DNA from: Cichorium intybus
Taxonomy: Eukaryota; Streptophyta; Magnoliopsida; Asterales; Asteraceae
Length of the DNA stretch: 64,000 nucleotides
Reading direction: 5' to 3'
Assembly (NCBI GenBank): GCA_023525715.1
Contig: CM042013.1
Span: 78,574,994 to 78,638,993, forward strand
The position numbers and the translations under genes were made by a program. Shown in pieces: positions 60,149 through 64,000 of this stretch. Position 1 is the stretch's first letter. The number at the start of each line of letters is the position of its first letter. The notes under the pieces are model-generated. The model did not search any database. It was not told where the DNA came from and saw only the letters and a program-made list of their open reading frames with translations.

Positions 60149-61396
60149 TGATCGGGCCATTTTGGTTTAACGTAATACGTGATTAACATGATAAATTAAG
60201 CTTTATTGAACCAAGAATGGCCCTACTTTTGATGGAATTGAGTGAATTACATGCAGGGATTGAAAAACGGGAATTTTTGGCGAAAACTGCGCATTAAACG
60301 GACACCGGAAGCTGAAGAAAAATGTCAGCGTCCTAGCAGCGTCCCAGGCAGCGTCCCAGCAGCGTCCCAGACGCTGGCCTGGAACTCTGGGCCAATTTTC
60401 AAGGAAAAAGCAAGCCAAAAATGCCAGGAAGCCCCGTCAACGTCCTAGGTGGCGTCTGGGACGCTGGCCTAGGACGCCGGGCGTTTTTGGGACGTCTCGT
60501 CGTGGAACGCTGCTCGTCGTAACTGCTGAAGAAATACACACAGCGTCCCAGGGGCGTCTGGGACGCTGGTCTAGGACGCTGCCGCCTAGAATGCCCTAAA
60601 TTTCCTTATTTAAGCCACTCTTTTTAATGGAACTTTATCCCATCGACCCAAGGCAGACTCCAGACGATTTTCCTAGGGTTTTGACAGTTTTGCAAGGCCA
60701 AAAACACTCCCAAATCATCTCCAAACAATTCCCAATATCAAATTAAGCCTCTTTTGCATCAAGATCAAGCCACAATTCTTGAAGTTTTGAAGAATCCAGC
60801 CATGTTCAACATCTCCAGCACAGAGTTTGCATCAATTCAAGTCATGAGTAGCTAAATCATCCCGTGATCACAACCGGGAGTAGGTTTTGATTTCCTTTCA
60901 AGTATTGTATTTTGATTTGAACCTTTTAGATTCATGAACACAGTGTTTGGATTGTTTGCTTTTAAATCATATGACTAGATTCCATTACTTGTTCTTAAAT
61001 TGTTGCTTGATTGAGTGTAAGACAATTCTATTGTGATCTTCCCCACCGTGCCAAATCATCCACAGTGGTGTGTAGGACGGAGGGTGCGGATTTTACATAG
61101 TTTGATCCCAGATTTAGTCAGTAACAGTACGGTTATGTCTATGTAATCTGAATGAACGCAAAATTAGTAAAATCTGATTTAATACATTGTTTAGGAATCA
61201 AAACTGAAACCGGGAGTGATCACATCTTTCTCTGATTGAATTAAACCCCTTGCAAGCATTGTTTTCTGAATTTATTTACTTTTTAAGTCTATTAGAACTA
61301 GTTGTTAACCATAAGCTCCTCGTGGATTCGACCCTTACTTGCCCTAGCTATTAGTGCTTTTAAGGTTATTTTTGATTGCATCAACGACTGCGATCA
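60149..61396 (+). repeat. 3' LTR of the non-autonomous element
   Basis: 1248 bp, same length as and by eye identical to 55736-56983. TTAAG follows at 61397-61401. Confidence 0.95.
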
Positions 61397-61976
61397 TTAA
61401 GTCGATCTTAAATTCCACCTGTCTCTCTGGCGGCACGCCAGGCAGGTCCTCGGGAAAAAACATCAGGAAAATCCCGAACCACTGGTATATCACCTGCTTT
61501 CTGCTGTGGCTTCCTTTCTCGTGCGTCTACAACATAAGCCACAAATCCCGAACCTCCATGCTGAAAATGTCTGCGTGCCCTAGCAGCTGAACAGAAAACT
61601 GCACCTCGATTCTTTCTCTCCCCCTGCACAACCAGCTCTCCCCCACTTGGGGTTTGAATCCACACTCGCTTGTTCTTACAATCGATCCATGATTCATGCT
61701 GACCCATCCAATCCATACCGATGATGACTCGGGAGTCACTCAACGGTATAGGGATGAGATCGATCGGAAACTTTATTCCTTGAATCACTACTTCGCATCC
61801 CCGATAAACACTAGTCGCTTGCACGGTTTTATCATCCGCAATTTCCACTTCTAACGGCTGATGAAGAGTTCCTAAAGCAATACCGAAACTCTTTCCCAAC
61901 GCGGCAGACACAAAAGAATGACTAGCACCCGAATCAAATAGTGCAAAGGTAGGCGTAGAGTTGACTAAGAATGTTC
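61397..61976 (-). pseudogene. Gypsy protease and N-terminal RT linker, frameshifted
   Basis: Minus strand. After the candidate intron the frame resumes with an aspartic protease (LFDSGASHSF near 61950-61920, IIGMDWM near 61720-61700). An extra base in an A/T homopolymer (about 61454-61459) shifts the frame after FPDVF. Beyond it another frame reads into the RT start, which continues past the nested element at 55735. Confidence 0.88.
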
Positions 61977-62044
61977 CTAATCAAAGCATAATAGACATAT
62001 TAATTACATACACCACAAACACGAGGCAAGTAAAGAAAGAGTAC
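61977..62044 (-). other. Candidate 68-nt intron in the gypsy gag-protease region
   Basis: On the minus strand the segment begins GTACTC and ends TTTGATTAG. Removing it joins gag (ending VVTG) to protease (starting TFLVN) in frame. Read through, gag stops after 13 unrelated residues. It is T-rich (pyrimidines at both ends), as plant introns are, but near the minimum length. An insertion that happens to mimic an intron is the alternative. Confidence 0.6.
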
Positions 62045-63185
62045 CCGTGACGACGTCGGGCGCATCCTGTGCCTCCTCGGCGGTCATGACGAATGCTCGA
62101 CCCTTGGTCTTAGGGGCTTCCCCTTTCCCCTGCCTACCATCGGTAATCCGGAGTGTAGTGGGTGCCGGATTCTGAACCACTCCCTGAGTCAGACGGGGAC
62201 ATTGGGCCTTGAAGTGGCCTACCTGATTACAATTAAAACAAATCTTGACCTCTTGCCGACAATCTTTAGCATAGTGGCCCTCCTTTCCACACTTATGGCA
62301 TATTAACACCCAGCAACGCCCCTCATGATTCCTTCCACATTTACCACACTTACCCTGGCTCCTTTGCCCTTGCTTTCCCTGATCTGCCCCTCGAAATTTC
62401 TTCGACACCTGCTGAGTCTGAGTAGGCGCCGGACGCTTCTGCTTTTGTTGGGTTTCCAGTTCCAACTCTCGGGCCCGAGCGGCCGCTATCATATCAGTAA
62501 GAGTTTGGTGCCTAGCAGCAGACACAAATTCCCGAATGTCTGTGCGAAGTATCGCCAAGTATCGTGTCATCCTCATGCGCTCGGTTGCCGCAAACTCTGG
62601 ACAGAAGAGTGCCCGTTCATTAAACTTCTTGGTGATTTCCGTCACCGTCTCAGTAGTCTGGGTCAGATTTAGGTATTCCTGCGCCAAGCGTTCCATTTCC
62701 ACCTGTGGAACATACTCCAATTTGAACTGTTCCTTAAACTGCGGCCATGTAATGGCATCCAACTGAGCAGGAGTGAGATCTTTCGTTCGTATCTCCCACC
62801 AATCTTTCGCACCCTCTCTTAAAAGATTCGCCGCAAACGTTACCTTGGAGTTCTCATGACAGGAACATGTGCGGAAAGCACCCTCCACTGCGGAAATCCA
62901 CCACATGCTAACAATCGGATCCCTGCCCCCATCGAACATCGGAGGCGAACAAGCCGAAAAGTCCTTATAACTTGCATCCCTAGCACGTGATGTGCCCTGA
63001 GTAGCCAGTCGTTCCTCGAGCATTGCCCATAGCTCAGCCTTAATCGTACCAAAGAACTGAGGTATCGCAGCCAACACTTCTTGCGAAACCTCCTCCGCTA
63101 TCAGGTTACGAAGATTTTCATCAGTCGATCCTCCCCCACTAGAGGCACCCGCATCTGGTCCACCGTTACTTCGAGTGACTGCCAT
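62045..63185 (-). CDS. Gypsy Gag protein, intact N-terminal exon
   Basis: About 380 aa from the ATG at 63185 to the candidate splice donor. The N-terminus is Gly/Ser-rich. A retrotransposon gag (capsid) domain follows at about residues 85-230, with PPMFDGG, ANLLREGAKDWWE and WPQFKEQFKLEY. Near the C-terminus are three zinc knuckle-like motifs: a degenerate CGKCGRNHEGRC, then CHKCGKEGHYAKDC and CFNCNQVGHFKAQC. Gag would package the element RNA in virus-like particles. No stop or frameshift occurs inside. Without splicing the frame would extend to 62004. Confidence 0.9.
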
Positions 63186-63950
63186 TCTGAAATGCGCAAC
63201 AGTTCTAATATCAATACTTGGGTTACTCTTATCTACCCATCTACTTGATTTTCTAGGATTCGGTTGACTGCTCTTGACTCAAGCGTGAATCCTGTGCTTT
63301 CTGTAATACTGGCCTGGTACTACCTTCCACACCTATTCGCTCTTGTTCCAAGTTCGTCAATCATCCTCCTAAAATGTCGCACACATACTAAACCATTTTC
63401 TATGACTCCTGCGGTCAGGCACCGTGGTGCCTAGTCTTTTGATCTAACTCTCCATTTCACACATGCCTAAGAGAACTACTGCTAATGTCATCGAGTCGCC
63501 TCACGGACGTACAGCCTTACACAATCGGGAATAAGATAGACGTTTGAATAACTGATCTACCCTAAAGTCACAACCAAACAAGGAACAACCAGTAAGGCCA
63601 GACCAAGAATTCTTAGGCTATCTTACCCTAATTGTATATAACCTACCAGCATTCACTAAGCAACCTAACGACAGTAGCATAAAATTCCAAAGCAGCACAT
63701 ATGGCACAAACAGTCTACAGAGTATATTATCCAGGCAACTTTACATTCTAGCACAATAATTTTATCACATAACACAAACTTGGCATGGGTAATTGGGAAT
63801 CACAAAACTTACTTGAGCTCGGCTGACGGTTCGCATCGCATCTTCTTTTACTTTACTTTAACCTTCTAAAAACATTTTCTTAACAAAATCGCTCAGTCCA
63901 AAGTTTGAGTTTGGATTCCCAATACAGTTCATCCAAATCCCTCAAACCAA
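63186..63950 (-). other. Untranslated leader of the Tekay-like element
   Basis: About 765 bp between the primer-binding site and gag on the minus strand. No coding signal was recognised. Confidence 0.65.
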
Positions 63951-63963
63951 GGCTCTGATACCA
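63951..63963 (-). other. Primer-binding site, initiator tRNA-Met type
   Basis: Reads TGGTATCAGAGCC on the minus strand, three bases after the LTR end AGTTACA. Confidence 0.9.
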
Positions 63964-63966
63964 ATT

Positions 63967-64000
63967 TGTAACTCCCCAATTTTAAAAATTAAAAAAAAAA
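63967..64000 (-). repeat. 3' edge of the 5' LTR of the Tekay-like element
   Basis: On the minus strand the LTR ends ATTGGGGAGTTACA at 63967. The rest lies beyond the window. Confidence 0.8.

Larger units (their letters stand above)
55736..61396 (+). mobile_element. Very young non-autonomous LTR retrotransposon (5.66 kb)
   Basis: A 5661-bp element with two 1248-bp LTRs (TGATCGGGCC...CTGCGATCA) in which I found no difference by eye, a tRNA-Asp primer site, a polypurine tract, and the 5-bp duplication TTAAG. The 3.17-kb internal region has one long ORF (57143-58417) and no reverse transcriptase, RNase H or integrase. It must therefore use enzymes of another element, plausibly of the Athila/Tat group given the shared primer site and post-ORF motif. 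It could be called a TR-GAG-like or LARD-like element. Confidence 0.92.
54952..63966 (-). mobile_element. Tekay-like gypsy element, minus strand, 3'-truncated and split
   Basis: In transcript order: end of the 5' LTR at 63967, primer site 63963-63951, leader, gag (from 63185), a candidate 68-nt intron, protease and start of RT down to 61397. Then comes the nested element 55736-61396, and the RT continues from 55735 to 54952, where an LTR end cuts it. RNase H, integrase and 3' LTR are not seen in the window. The RT frame on the two sides of the nested element joins through the duplicated TTAAG. Confidence 0.9.

Noticed and set aside
55790..60448. Identical short frames in both LTRs of the element at 55736-61396
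   Set aside because: They are LTR sequence, duplicated because the LTRs are identical; no protein features.

Overview
This is nuclear DNA from a flowering plant, most likely a eudicot. The evidence is two intron-rich genes with clear plant orthologues, AT-rich intergenic DNA, and several plant retrotransposon lineages (L1-type LINE, Athila-like and Tekay-like Ty3/gypsy, Ty1/copia) plus many MITEs. An asterid such as Asteraceae is a guess from the look of the repeats. There is no rRNA, tRNA, CRISPR array or bacterial-style operon.

Layout. 1-780: AT-rich flank with an (AC)n(AT)n microsatellite. 781-16381: a 5'-truncated LINE split by a young Athila-like element (5089-16026) flanked by the target duplication AGTGT. 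16465-17320: a long inverted repeat. 17830-22718 (+): a seven-exon FKBP42/TWISTED DWARF1 gene (386 aa) with three MITEs in its introns. 23741-24103 (-): a small, probably plastid-targeted membrane protein. 24950-25981: a probable solo LTR. 27003-27669: a hAT-type MITE with a perfect 8-bp duplication. 28044-37483 (-): a complete 15-exon DNA topoisomerase II gene (1504 aa) whose introns carry two MITEs and four arrays of tandem duplications, two of which copy the gene's own splice sites. 37484-64000: retrotransposon-dominated DNA with nested insertions. It holds a copia-like LTR split by a gypsy solo LTR, a gypsy LTR mosaic with a 27-bp minisatellite, an almost complete copia element (48047-53153, TSD ATATT), and a minus-strand Tekay-like gypsy element. 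That gypsy element is itself split by a very young non-autonomous LTR element (55736-61396, TSD TTAAG) whose two 1248-bp LTRs look identical.

How the parts relate. The two large genes are single-copy housekeeping or developmental genes: an auxin-transporter chaperone and a type II topoisomerase. The rest is mobile DNA at different stages of decay, and several target duplications give an order of events: LINE, then Athila; gypsy LTR material, then copia; Tekay-like element, then the non-autonomous element. The most interesting items are the non-autonomous element with one retroelement-derived ORF, the splice-site-copying repeats in TOP2, a candidate 68-nt intron in a gypsy gag-protease, and a MULE-type MITE in FKBP42 intron 1 whose empty site survives in a tandem duplicate next to it. 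Exon boundaries and element ends were read by eye from splice signals, homology of the reading frame and target duplications. No transcript or database search was available.
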